Below are positions 8,927 through 17,281 of a stretch of DNA of 64,000 nucleotides, piece after piece (position 1 is the stretch's first letter; every line of letters begins with the position of its first letter). The stretch comes from Gilvirhabdus luticola (lineage in GTDB: Bacteria > Bacteroidota > Bacteroidia > Flavobacteriales > Flavobacteriaceae). Where the stretch lies: NCBI RefSeq assembly GCF_032583975.1, contig NZ_JAWHTF010000005.1; one strand, written 5' to 3'. The notes under the pieces are model-generated. The model worked only from the letters and a program-made list of their open reading frames with translations, ran no database searches and was not told the origin of the DNA. Both the position numbers and the translations under genes were made by a program.

Positions 8927-9627
8927 TGCTCTGGTCTGCACTCATATTTGGTCTTTTAGGAAGTTTGCACTGCATAGGCATGTGTGGACCAATTGCATTT
9001 ATGTTACCTGTTGACAGAAACCATTCCTTAAAAAAAATAGTGCAGATTTCTGTTTATCATTTTGGAAGGCTAATATCCTATGCTATAATTGGGCTTCTCT
9101 TTGGAATAATTGGCAAGAGTCTTTATCTTTTTGGACTACAACAGCAATTATCTATTACTATTGGTATTTTAATGATAATTCTAGTGATAATTCCCGTTCA
9201 TATATTTAATAAATACAACTTTTTAAAACCAGTTTATAAGGTTATTTCAAAAATTAAGTCGGCTTTAGGGAAATCATTAAAAAAGAAAACAGCAGATACA
9301 TTTTTAACTATTGGTTTCTTGAATGGTTTTTTACCTTGTGGTTTGGTTTACATGGCTGTTTTTGCATCATTGGTTACTGGAAGCGCACTTCAAAGCAGTT
9401 TATATATGGTATTATTTGGTTTAGGAACTATACCATTAATGACATCTGCAATTTATCTAGGTAAATTTTTGAATACTACTATAAAACAACGTATTCAAAA
9501 GGTAATACCTGTTTTTGTAGTTGTAATTGGAATATTATTTATTTTACGTGGTTTAGGTTTAGGAATTCCATACATATCTCCTACCCCCTTTGTGGACGTG
9601 GCTTCTAGTCAAGTAAATTGTCATTAA
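8926..9627 (+). CDS. SafE/UreH-type membrane protein of the cbb3 cluster
   Basis: A 233-residue membrane protein with about six helices and the family motifs GSLHCIGMCGPIA near residues 11-23 and GFLNGFLPCGLVYMA near 131-145. This is the sulfite-exporter/UreH-like family (DsbD-like transmembrane fold), found at the end of Bacteroidetes cbb3 operons and thought to help copper or redox handling during oxidase assembly. The two cysteine pairs could carry metal or thiol chemistry. Overlaps the FixH stop by one base, so likely the last gene of the operon. The exact substrate cannot be read from the sequence. Confidence 0.85.
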   Translation: MLWSALIFGLLGSLHCIGMCGPIAFMLPVDRNHSLKKIVQISVYHFGRLISYAIIGLLFGIIGKSLYLFGLQQQLSITIGILMIILVIIPVHIFNKYNFLKPVYKVISKIKSALGKSLKKKTADTFLTIGFLNGFLPCGLVYMAVFASLVTGSALQSSLYMVLFGLGTIPLMTSAIYLGKFLNTTIKQRIQKVIPVFVVVIGILFILRGLGLGIPYISPTPFVDVASSQVNCH

Positions 9628-9735
9628 AAGAATTGTACTGAAAATATTATTTCACCATAATAAGGTTATAATTGGCTTACTTTTCATTATTACATTGCAA
9701 ACCAAATTTTAAACATATAAAAACCATTTGCACTT

Positions 9736-11178
9736 ATGTTAAACGCACATACATTACAACTCGATAAAGAAGAAATGAAACAATTTGGCTATCAAGTAAT
9801 AGATACTATTGTAGATCATTTTGATACCGAACGTTTAAAAAAACCCGTTACAACAGCGTCAAGAGAAGAAATGGAATTATTATTAAAAATTGAAGTACCT
9901 GAAAAACCTACAAACTATCAAGATGTATTGGACTTTGTGGTTAACAAAGTGTTCCCTTATAGCGATTTCTTTACACATCCAAAATCATATTCTTTTGTTC
10001 CAGGACCAAGCAATTATGTAAGTGTTATGGCCGACACATTAGCAACTGGCTATAATATTTTTTCTGGTGGTTGGGCTGGGTCACCTGCAGCTTCAGAACT
10101 TGAAATTGTAAGTATTCAATGGCTCTTAAAACTATTTAATTTTCCAGAAAAAAAAGGTGGCGGAATTTTTACCAGCGGTGGTTCTATGGCAAACTTAACT
10201 GCTTTGGTAACTGCAAGAAGACATCAATGCGGAGATGATTTTTCAAAAGCTATTATCTATATGTCAGATCAAGCACATTCTTCAAACATTAAAGCCATAA
10301 GAGTATTAGGGTTTAAAAAGGAACAAGTGCGTATTATCCCAACAGATATTGAGTTTAAAATGGCTAATAACAAACTTAAAAATGCGATTGCTAAAGACAA
10401 GCTTGAAGGGCTTAAACCTTTTTGCATTATAGCTTCGGCAGGAACAACAAATACTGGAACAGTTGACCCTTTAAATGAAATTGCAACAATTTGTAAAACA
10501 GAAAAATTATGGTTTCACATTGATGGAGCTTATGGTGGTGCAGCAATTCTATCCAAAAAAGGTAGCCAACTTTTAAAAGGAATTGAAAAGGCAGATTCCT
10601 TAACAATAGATCCTCACAAATGGTTATTTCAACCTTACGAAATGGGTTGTCTCCTTGTTAAAAATCATAAATGGTTAAGTGAAACATTTAGTGAAAAACC
10701 CGAGTATTTAAGAGATATTGAAGGCAATACATCGGAAATTAATTTTTATGATCATGGAATTCAACTTACCCGACGTTTTAGAGCATTAAAATTCTATATG
10801 TCATTGAAAACCTTTGGTTTAAATGCATTTAAAAAGGCTATTAGCTATTCTATAGATTTAACCGAAGAAGTTGAAAGCTTATTGCGTAAAAGCCCCTATT
10901 GGGAAGTAATATCACCAGCAACATTAGCTGTTATAAACTTTAGATACAATCCTATAGGCAAGTCTTATACCGAAAAAGAATTGGATTTAATAAACCAATC
11001 TATTTCCAAAAAAGTAATTGAATCTAGAGAAGCTTTACTGGTTACTACTGTACTACAAAATCAAGTAGTGTTACGTATGTGTCTTATAAACCCAAGAACA
11101 ACAATAGACGATGTAAAAGAGACACTTTTGTTATGTGAATCATTTGGTGAAAAATTGGAGTTTAACGACTTAACATAA
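9736..11178 (+). CDS. Pyridoxal-dependent group II amino-acid decarboxylase
   Basis: A 480-residue PLP enzyme of the aromatic-L-amino-acid/glutamate/diaminobutyrate decarboxylase family. Visible are the substrate region (FTHPKSYSFVPGPSNY), GGSMANLTAL, the PLP-contact HIDGAYGG near residue 265 and the Schiff-base lysine in DPHKWLFQP near residue 293. It removes the carboxyl group from an amino acid to give an amine and CO2; which amino acid is used cannot be told. It stands alone between the cbb3 and nos blocks, 108 nt after the previous gene, and shows no obvious link to respiration. Confidence 0.9.
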   Translation: MLNAHTLQLDKEEMKQFGYQVIDTIVDHFDTERLKKPVTTASREEMELLLKIEVPEKPTNYQDVLDFVVNKVFPYSDFFTHPKSYSFVPGPSNYVSVMADTLATGYNIFSGGWAGSPAASELEIVSIQWLLKLFNFPEKKGGGIFTSGGSMANLTALVTARRHQCGDDFSKAIIYMSDQAHSSNIKAIRVLGFKKEQVRIIPTDIEFKMANNKLKNAIAKDKLEGLKPFCIIASAGTTNTGTVDPLNEIATICKTEKLWFHIDGAYGGAAILSKKGSQLLKGIEKADSLTIDPHKWLFQPYEMGCLLVKNHKWLSETFSEKPEYLRDIEGNTSEINFYDHGIQLTRRFRALKFYMSLKTFGLNAFKKAISYSIDLTEEVESLLRKSPYWEVISPATLAVINFRYNPIGKSYTEKELDLINQSISKKVIESREALLVTTVLQNQVVLRMCLINPRTTIDDVKETLLLCESFGEKLEFNDLT

Positions 11179-11197
11179 TCATATAGATTGTTACTAA

Positions 11198-11923
11198 TTA
11201 ATTAAAAATTATACTTATAATTCCAATAGCTAAAATTAATATCAAAACAAAATTTCTAAATTGATCTTGAGATATTTTGTTCAAAATTTTCTTACCTATC
11301 CAAGTCCCAATAATACTCACGACTATTAAAATTGGTATAAGGTATAAATCATCCTTATGAATATAACCATTAAAATAATACACGATAGTTCTACTAAAAT
11401 CAACACCTAGATCAATTACAGCAGATGTAGCAATAAATTTATTTTTATCTAGCTTAAATGCGGCCATAGTGATACCTCTTATAGCACCTCCTGTCCCTAA
11501 AAGACCTGCACTAAAGCCGGAAAGAGAACCTCCAATAATAGCATTTTTTGTTCTTGGACTTACTTTAAGTTGTTTAAAAATTAAAAACAATAAACTTAAG
11601 GTTATGAGAAAAAATCCTAGTATGTATGTTAATATAATTGGATCAAAATACTTGCTTAAAAGAGCACCTATCAAAACAAAAATAACCGCTGGAATACCTA
11701 ATGAAAGTATTAATTGCTTATTCAGGCCTTTTTTAAAAAATGCAATTTTAGTGACGTTACTTGATAAATGAAACAATGCAGTTATTCCAAGAACAGATTG
11801 AAAATCGAAGAAAAAATTAGCAATTGGAACAAAAAACACAGAAGAACCAAAGCCTCCAACAGTTCCCAATATTTCAGCAATTAAGGATAAAATGACAAAA
11901 ATCGGGAGATATCTAGCGAGCAT
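11198..11923 (-). CDS. TauE/SafE-family permease
   Basis: A 241-residue inner-membrane protein with about seven to eight hydrophobic helices and the TauE signature regions TVGGFGSSVFFVPIANFF near the N-terminus and GFSAGLLGTGGAIRG near residues 135-149. TauE proteins are putative anion or sulfonate exporters. It starts 25 nt downstream of nosY on the same strand and may be cotranscribed with the nos genes, but its substrate is unknown. It belongs to a different branch from the SafE-like protein of the cbb3 operon. Convergent with the decarboxylase, 19 nt apart. Confidence 0.85.
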   Translation of the reverse strand: MLARYLPIFVILSLIAEILGTVGGFGSSVFFVPIANFFFDFQSVLGITALFHLSSNVTKIAFFKKGLNKQLILSLGIPAVIFVLIGALLSKYFDPIILTYILGFFLITLSLLFLIFKQLKVSPRTKNAIIGGSLSGFSAGLLGTGGAIRGITMAAFKLDKNKFIATSAVIDLGVDFSRTIVYYFNGYIHKDDLYLIPILIVVSIIGTWIGKKILNKISQDQFRNFVLILILAIGIISIIFN

Positions 11924-11947
11924 TACTATTGAAAATTATTTGTTGAG

Positions 11948-12730
11948 TTAAAAATCTTTTTTTTGAGATTTGTAAGCAATTCTTGTGACTGGTAAAACTA
12001 CCCAAACTATTAACATGACAAAGGATACCATTAGCCCAAAACCAGTACCAAAAAATTGTTTAAAAATGGCGCCTGTATACCCTAATAATGCAGAAATATC
12101 CAGTTTTAATAAGATCAATGTTCGGGATAAATCAATTGGGTTTAACATAGTTCCTACCAATGATAATTTGTCTAGTGGATAATCTTCAAAAAGTATTAAT
12201 GTCATTAAGAATATTCCGTCATAAATTATGGCCAGAAACAACCACAATAATATGGCGTAACCAAAGCCTTTTATTTTATTCTCATTAGATAAAGCAATAT
12301 TAAAGGCCAAAGCAGTAAATATTAAAGTAAGGAAAATTCCTGTAATGAGCAACAACGAAAAATCCCAAATTGCATTGCTTTTAAACAAACCATAAAATAC
12401 AAAAGGGATACCTAGACCAAGAATTAAGCTCATAGATAACGATAATGCTACACCCAGGTACTGTCCTAAAAAAATAGAAGAACGTTGAAGTGGTTGAGCC
12501 AATAACAACTCAGTAAATTCTTTAGAATTATAATAGTACATTACTCCAAAGATCGTACCTATTAACGGTACAAGTATTATTATAACGTTCATTAACGTTA
12601 TAACTGCTTTAGAAAGATCATTATTTAAAAATAGAAGTACAACACCTAACATTAAATAGAATGCAAAATATACATAACTCCATCTGCTACGCATTAAATC
12701 AAAAAAACTATATTTTAATATTTTAAGCAT
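11948..12730 (-). CDS. nosY: ABC transporter permease NosY
   Basis: A 260-residue ABC-2 type permease with six predicted membrane helices. It overlaps the start of nosF by 8 nt and ends the nosD-F-Y series, the invariant order in nitrous-oxide reductase clusters. NosDFY acts in maturation of the CuZ centre of NosZ, probably supplying sulfur to the periplasm. The loop with YNSKEFTELLLAQPLQRS resembles the coupling region of NosY relatives. Confidence 0.92.
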   Translation of the reverse strand: MLKILKYSFFDLMRSRWSYVYFAFYLMLGVVLLFLNNDLSKAVITLMNVIIILVPLIGTIFGVMYYYNSKEFTELLLAQPLQRSSIFLGQYLGVALSLSMSLILGLGIPFVFYGLFKSNAIWDFSLLLITGIFLTLIFTALAFNIALSNENKIKGFGYAILLWLFLAIIYDGIFLMTLILFEDYPLDKLSLVGTMLNPIDLSRTLILLKLDISALLGYTGAIFKQFFGTGFGLMVSFVMLIVWVVLPVTRIAYKSQKKDF

Positions 12731-13430
12731 GATTGTCTGTTAAAATTGATGCAATTGCATGTTCAAAATCCGGCTGATTGGTTTTAGATTTCAACTCATT
12801 AATACTGCCTTTAAAATAAATTTGACCTTCAAGTATAAACACGATTTTATCAGAAACCTCTTCCACAAAACTCATAATATGAGAGGTTATTAAAATAGTT
12901 TTCCCTTTTTCCTTTTCGTTTTGAATTAATTCTTTTAGATGAATTAAGGAAATAGGATCTAGGCCAGTGGTTGGTTCGTCTAAAATTATTAGTGGACTGT
13001 CAAACATAAATGTTAATACGATATTTACTTTTTGTTTTGTTCCTCCAGAAAGATTTCCAAGTTTTTTATCTAAAAAAGGTTCTAATTTAAACAATTTAAT
13101 TAACTGCAAATCATCAGAGGTTTTACCTCGTAGATCTTTTATCATTTTAATAAGTTCTTTGACTCTTAAATTACTTGGAAAATTTGCAATTTGTGGTAAA
13201 TAGTCAATTTTGTGTCTGTATATTGAATTCTTTTTAATATCATCTCCATGTACAGCAATTTTACCTTTGTTAGGTATAACCATTCCAAGCATAGACTTGA
13301 TTAAAGTGGTTTTTCCAGAACCATTTGGACCAAGGATAGCAAATATACCGCCTTCGGTAATTTCTAGATCAATACCACTTAACACCTGATTTTTGCCAAA
13401 CGATTTATATAGATTTTGAATATTTACCAT
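12723..13430 (-). CDS. nosF: ABC transporter ATP-binding protein NosF
   Basis: A 235-residue ABC ATPase: Walker A GPNGSGKTT at residues 34-42, signature LSGGTKQK near 130, Walker B with LIILDEPTTGLDP near 150-162, and the switch histidine in LITSHI. It drives the NosY permease in NosZ copper-sulfur centre assembly. Its start shares one base with the nosD stop and its end overlaps nosY, so all three are tightly coupled. Confidence 0.93.
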   Translation of the reverse strand: MVNIQNLYKSFGKNQVLSGIDLEITEGGIFAILGPNGSGKTTLIKSMLGMVIPNKGKIAVHGDDIKKNSIYRHKIDYLPQIANFPSNLRVKELIKMIKDLRGKTSDDLQLIKLFKLEPFLDKKLGNLSGGTKQKVNIVLTFMFDSPLIILDEPTTGLDPISLIHLKELIQNEKEKGKTILITSHIMSFVEEVSDKIVFILEGQIYFKGSINELKSKTNQPDFEHAIASILTDNHA

Positions 13431-14668
13431 TATATTCTTTTAATTTGTGGGTTATTATCTAGTAGATTATCTGGAGTAAATACTGGAGATACTTTTTCTG
13501 AAAAATCTATAATATCGATAAACAAACTACGCAAAAGAATAATAGTTTCTGGAGTTCGATTTACAATATATGAAAACAACTTAACTGGTCTGTATGGCAC
13601 ATCTCCTATTCCATCTTTATTAAGGTCATATCCTGTATAATTGCTCCAGTAATTTTTATCAAAAATATTGTCATTTACTTTACTGTTATAAGATATATCA
13701 AAAGAATTATACAAAAAGTTATTCTCTAAAAAACTATTGGAATAACATGCACCACGTACTTTGATTGCCCAACCATTATTGATGAAATTGTTGTTCTTAT
13801 AGACAATTCTATTAGAGCCTTCTATATTAATACCTATGGTATTTTCTTCAAATGTATTACCAATAATTTCCGCATCATTAATTTCTTTTAGAAGCATCCC
13901 GTAAGATGCTGTTCCCCAGTTTTCTTTAAATATATTATTAAGCATTTTTATTTTTTTAGAGAACATAACAGCCACGCCAGCTCCATTATTCTCAAAAGTG
14001 TTATCCTGATAAATGTCGTCATTTGAAAACATAAAATGTAGACCATATCTTAAATTTTCTGCGCTTACATTGTTTTTAATAATACAATGATCGGCAAATT
14101 CTAAATATATACCATCACGAACATGCTCTATGTAATTATGCTCTATTTCAATATGGTTACTGTACCATAACTGGATACCATTTCCAGAGTTATACTCTTC
14201 AACCGCATCACCAATTATTTTATTGTGATACACCTTACCATAACTTGACTTTTCTACATAAATACCAAAAAATAGTTTTTCTAAAACTACATTTTGAATG
14301 ACAAAATTTTTACTTTTTCTTATACGTATTGCAGCATAATCTTCGGTATAACTTGTGCCTACATTTATCACAAATAATCCATCTATCGTGACATTATCTG
14401 AAACAATGGTGATGATTTCTCCTTTCAGCTCTCCATCAATTACTGGATAATTTTCACCCTTTATAACTAATGGTTTATTTATTAAAATATCATACTCTTT
14501 ATAGGTTCCTTTTTTTACGATAATCGTATCAAAATCTTTAGCATTAGCTATTGCCTCTTTTATGGATGTAATAGGGCAACTTTCACAAACTTGAATAGTT
14601 TGTGAAAAAGTGCCTGGACTCATCAAGCATAGAAAGAATATGATACTATAATGTAAAAAGTGTTTCAT
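13430..14668 (-). CDS. nosD: Nitrous oxide reductase family maturation protein NosD
   Basis: A 412-residue periplasmic protein with a signal peptide (cleavage after GTFSQ likely) and a right-handed parallel beta-helix built of repeats such as NYIEHVRDGIYLEFADHC and NTFENNGAGVAVMFS, typical of NosD/CASH-domain proteins. Together with NosF and NosY it is required for CuZ assembly in NosZ. It directly abuts the upstream NosL-barrel gene (no spacer) and overlaps nosF by one base. Confidence 0.93.
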   Translation of the reverse strand: MKHFLHYSIIFFLCLMSPGTFSQTIQVCESCPITSIKEAIANAKDFDTIIVKKGTYKEYDILINKPLVIKGENYPVIDGELKGEIITIVSDNVTIDGLFVINVGTSYTEDYAAIRIRKSKNFVIQNVVLEKLFFGIYVEKSSYGKVYHNKIIGDAVEEYNSGNGIQLWYSNHIEIEHNYIEHVRDGIYLEFADHCIIKNNVSAENLRYGLHFMFSNDDIYQDNTFENNGAGVAVMFSKKIKMLNNIFKENWGTASYGMLLKEINDAEIIGNTFEENTIGINIEGSNRIVYKNNNFINNGWAIKVRGACYSNSFLENNFLYNSFDISYNSKVNDNIFDKNYWSNYTGYDLNKDGIGDVPYRPVKLFSYIVNRTPETIILLRSLFIDIIDFSEKVSPVFTPDNLLDNNPQIKRI

Positions 14669-16069
14669 CTACAACACATTATATTTAATACCAAAATTAA
14701 GAGATAAATCTTCATTCATTTGTATACCATTATAATTTTCATAAATAGGTGCTCCAGCTTCAATGCCAAATCGCAAATTTTTGAAACTAGATGATTGAGG
14801 GAACGCAATATTTACACCAACCAAGGCCTTTATTTTATTGCTTCCATAGTTATTAGTATTAGCAGTTGTTACCATTATAGGGTTTAGATCTGGATCCATT
14901 CCTTTTAGTTTTCCTTCAGAAACACCTAATACTCTAGCAGACGCACTAAAGTTTTTAGAAAGTTTGTATGCTCCCCAAAGATTTAATTGGTATAGATTAC
15001 CAAAACGATAATCTTCACTGTTTTCTCCTGTTCTAAACGTACTTAAAAATTGTGTTCCCCAAGAGGTGTTGGTACAATTCATTTTGTATGTAGCACCTAA
15101 TGTAATATCAAATGTACCACTTCCTAATTGCATTGCGTACGGCAACTTAACATCATTCATCATTGGTGTGTCATCTCTGTTTTCGATGTCTCCAATTGGA
15201 ATATTTATACCTCCATTAAAATGTAAAGAAGTTTTATGATTATTAAACAAACCATACATTACACCTAACTTCATATCGCCTAATCCAGACGAACTTGTTG
15301 AAAAATCTCGTAACATTGGCATACCATTCATTATCATTCTGGCGGTTAAATCCATATCTTTTTTAACAACATTTTGCATAAGCATTAATGTAAGTTTATC
15401 TGTTGGTGCGTACATTACTCCAAACATATACATATTCATTGTCATTTCTTGTGGAGCAACCATAAAACTGTTATAAATATCGTCATTATTAATATTATCT
15501 GTTCCTGATTTATTACCATCCATAATCATATTCATGTAACGAAATGACAACATTAATCCTCCTTTTTCGTGCAAATGGTCACCCATAACACCAATTGGTG
15601 CGTGAGCGTCTGGTCTATAATGATCATGATAGCTGTGATTTATTGCTCCAAAATTTGAGTTAATAAACTTGGCTTTTAATTCTGTCCAATTAAATATCTC
15701 ACCTCCTTTATCAGTTTTTAACTTATTGGCTTCGCTTTTGTCTTTAAAAGCTGAAAGATTTGCTCCCATTGGACTAGGAATGGCTTTACTTTTTAAATAA
15801 GTTGCTTGCTTTACATCTACCAATTCTCCTGATTGATAATCGGAAACTCGCAATTTAGAAAAACTAGCTTCATCTTTTTGTTTTAAATAATTAACAAGGC
15901 ACTCTATAGCATCAAAATGAATAGTCTTACCATCAATTTCTTCTTCGGCTTTATGTAAATCATCTTTAACTGCCATGTTACAATAAACACAGTTATTATT
16001 ATTTTGTGCTAATGCCGCATTAAAAATAAGACAAACAATTAGCGTTGAAAGTATATTTATACGTTTCAT
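14669..16069 (-). CDS. NosL domain joined to an outer-membrane barrel-like domain
   Basis: A 466-residue protein with a signal peptide (ends near NAALAQ). Residues about 25-140 are a NosL-like copper-binding domain: CVYCNMAVKDD, FDAIECLVNYL, IPSPMGANLSAFKDK and KGGEIFNWTELK match the separate NosL next door. From about residue 150 a histidine- and methionine-rich segment (HDHYRPDAHAPIGVMGDHLH) leads into a region of amphipathic strands ending in phenylalanine/leucine-rich turns, like MetA-pathway/transporter-type outer-membrane proteins. It could carry copper from the outer membrane to NosZ. The barrel and the copper route are inferred. It directly precedes nosD. Confidence 0.82.
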   Translation of the reverse strand: MKRINILSTLIVCLIFNAALAQNNNNCVYCNMAVKDDLHKAEEEIDGKTIHFDAIECLVNYLKQKDEASFSKLRVSDYQSGELVDVKQATYLKSKAIPSPMGANLSAFKDKSEANKLKTDKGGEIFNWTELKAKFINSNFGAINHSYHDHYRPDAHAPIGVMGDHLHEKGGLMLSFRYMNMIMDGNKSGTDNINNDDIYNSFMVAPQEMTMNMYMFGVMYAPTDKLTLMLMQNVVKKDMDLTARMIMNGMPMLRDFSTSSSGLGDMKLGVMYGLFNNHKTSLHFNGGINIPIGDIENRDDTPMMNDVKLPYAMQLGSGTFDITLGATYKMNCTNTSWGTQFLSTFRTGENSEDYRFGNLYQLNLWGAYKLSKNFSASARVLGVSEGKLKGMDPDLNPIMVTTANTNNYGSNKIKALVGVNIAFPQSSSFKNLRFGIEAGAPIYENYNGIQMNEDLSLNFGIKYNVL

Positions 16070-16098
16070 AAGTTCAAAAAAAAATAAAATAATTGGGG

Positions 16099-16539
16099 TT
16101 ATTTGTTGTTAAAATGTGTTAAGAGTTGGTCCCAAGTGTAAAGTTTTCCTCCTTTTTCAGTCTGAATTTTTTCAGCATCCGACTTATCTTTAAAAGCAGT
16201 TAAAAAAGCACCCATTGGACTAGGTACATTTTCGCTAATTAAAAAGGTTGCTTTAGTAGCGTCTATCAAAATTTCTGGTTCAGTATAATTATTTGATAAG
16301 TATAGTTTAATTTCATTTGTGTCAAATTCTTGAATGAAATTGATCATGCATTCTGAAGCATCAAATTTATAAACTTTGCCCTTGTTAGTTACAATCTCTG
16401 CAGCATGAACTTTATCTACAATAGTCATCTTACAAAAATGACAACCATCATTGCCATAATCTATAGCTTGCGGTGATACATTACAACTGTACAACAACAG
16501 AAATAATACAATTAGTGAATAGTGTTTTAGTGTTTGCAT
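16099..16539 (-). CDS. nosL: Nitrous oxide reductase accessory lipoprotein NosL
   Basis: A 146-residue lipoprotein: hydrophobic signal with lipobox LLYSC (cysteine 19), then CHFCKMTI, FDASECMINFI, VPSPMGAFLTAFKDK and KGGKLYTWDQLL. NosL binds Cu(I) and is a copper chaperone for NosZ. The CxxC-M and the MG motif are the expected metal-binding area. A second copy of the same domain is fused in the next gene 29 nt downstream, so this cluster has two NosL domains. Confidence 0.92.
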   Translation of the reverse strand: MQTLKHYSLIVLFLLLYSCNVSPQAIDYGNDGCHFCKMTIVDKVHAAEIVTNKGKVYKFDASECMINFIQEFDTNEIKLYLSNNYTEPEILIDATKATFLISENVPSPMGAFLTAFKDKSDAEKIQTEKGGKLYTWDQLLTHFNNK

Positions 16540-16567
16540 TTTTAGTGTTTTAGTGTTTTTCTTTTTT

Positions 16568-17170
16568 CTACATTGCTACCGTTTTTTTATGATTTTTCTT
16601 TCCTACAAGATAGGCTATTAAACCCATTGCAATTCCTAAACCTAAAAAGTAAGCTCCTAATCTAGGATAAGAATGCGCTTTAAAGTTTAGAATGTCTTTG
16701 CTACCGAACAAAGGAGGTTGAAAGCCCATAACTGAACCATCTGGATTGGTGAATTTCATAATAGCTTTAGGATCAAGATTATGACCATAATCATGCTCCC
16801 ATAAGTAGAAATCATAAAGCCCTGCACTACTTAAAACTATCATTAAAATAAACCAATATAAGAACCATTTATAGTTTCCTTTAAAAGCAATGATTAATCC
16901 TATAACAGTTGTAATAATAATACCTGCTGGGAATATTTTAAATTCAGGTATGGCGTCAGGAATATATTTCATACCAACATAATGATTCATCAAATTAATG
17001 TTTTTAATATCATGCGGATTCGCATCGGTAAAATCATTGATATGGATATACATTCCTAAAGGAGTTGGATACTGTGGAGCTTCCAAAGTGATTTTCCAAA
17101 GTGGAAATAAAAATAATCCAAGTGGTAATATTGCCGCCAACAGCATAATGATATTTGACTTTTTCATCAT
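16568..17170 (-). CDS. Conserved membrane protein of the nos cluster, NosB-like by position
   Basis: A 200-residue membrane protein with four hydrophobic segments (about residues 7-25, 85-103, 108-125 and 172-190). A loop after the first helix carries PQYPTPLGMYIHINDF and HYVGMKYIPD; another carries LWEHDYGHNLDP. I do not recognise a catalytic motif. Clade II nos clusters often carry an unknown membrane protein next to nosZ (NosB of epsilonproteobacteria); position and topology suggest a counterpart, but I cannot show homology. Conserved histidines could bind copper or heme. Follows nosZ after a hairpin. Confidence 0.65.
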   Translation of the reverse strand: MMKKSNIIMLLAAILPLGLFLFPLWKITLEAPQYPTPLGMYIHINDFTDANPHDIKNINLMNHYVGMKYIPDAIPEFKIFPAGIIITTVIGLIIAFKGNYKWFLYWFILMIVLSSAGLYDFYLWEHDYGHNLDPKAIMKFTNPDGSVMGFQPPLFGSKDILNFKAHSYPRLGAYFLGLGIAMGLIAYLVGKKNHKKTVAM

Positions 17171-17206
17171 TTTATTTTATTTGTGATTTAATGATATTAT
17201 AAAAGT

Positions 17207-17237
17207 AAGGCGAGAGCGAAAATAAAACTCTCGCCTT
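17207..17237 (-). terminator. Hairpin between nosZ and the downstream nos genes
   Basis: A perfect 10-bp stem, AAGGCGAGAG at 17207-17216 and CTCTCGCCTT at 17228-17237, with an 11-nt loop, 45 nt after the nosZ stop. The following sequence is only weakly U-rich, so it may be a partial terminator or an mRNA-processing hairpin that makes nosZ mRNA more abundant than the assembly genes. Confidence 0.6.
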
Positions 17238-17281
17238 GAAATAGGAAAAATAACACTAAAACAAATTCTCCCTTGCTCCTT

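Noticed and set aside
17185..17210. A further FNR-type site before the membrane protein of the nos cluster
   Set aside because: TTAATGATATTATAAAAG has only one half-site and no box at the required distance.
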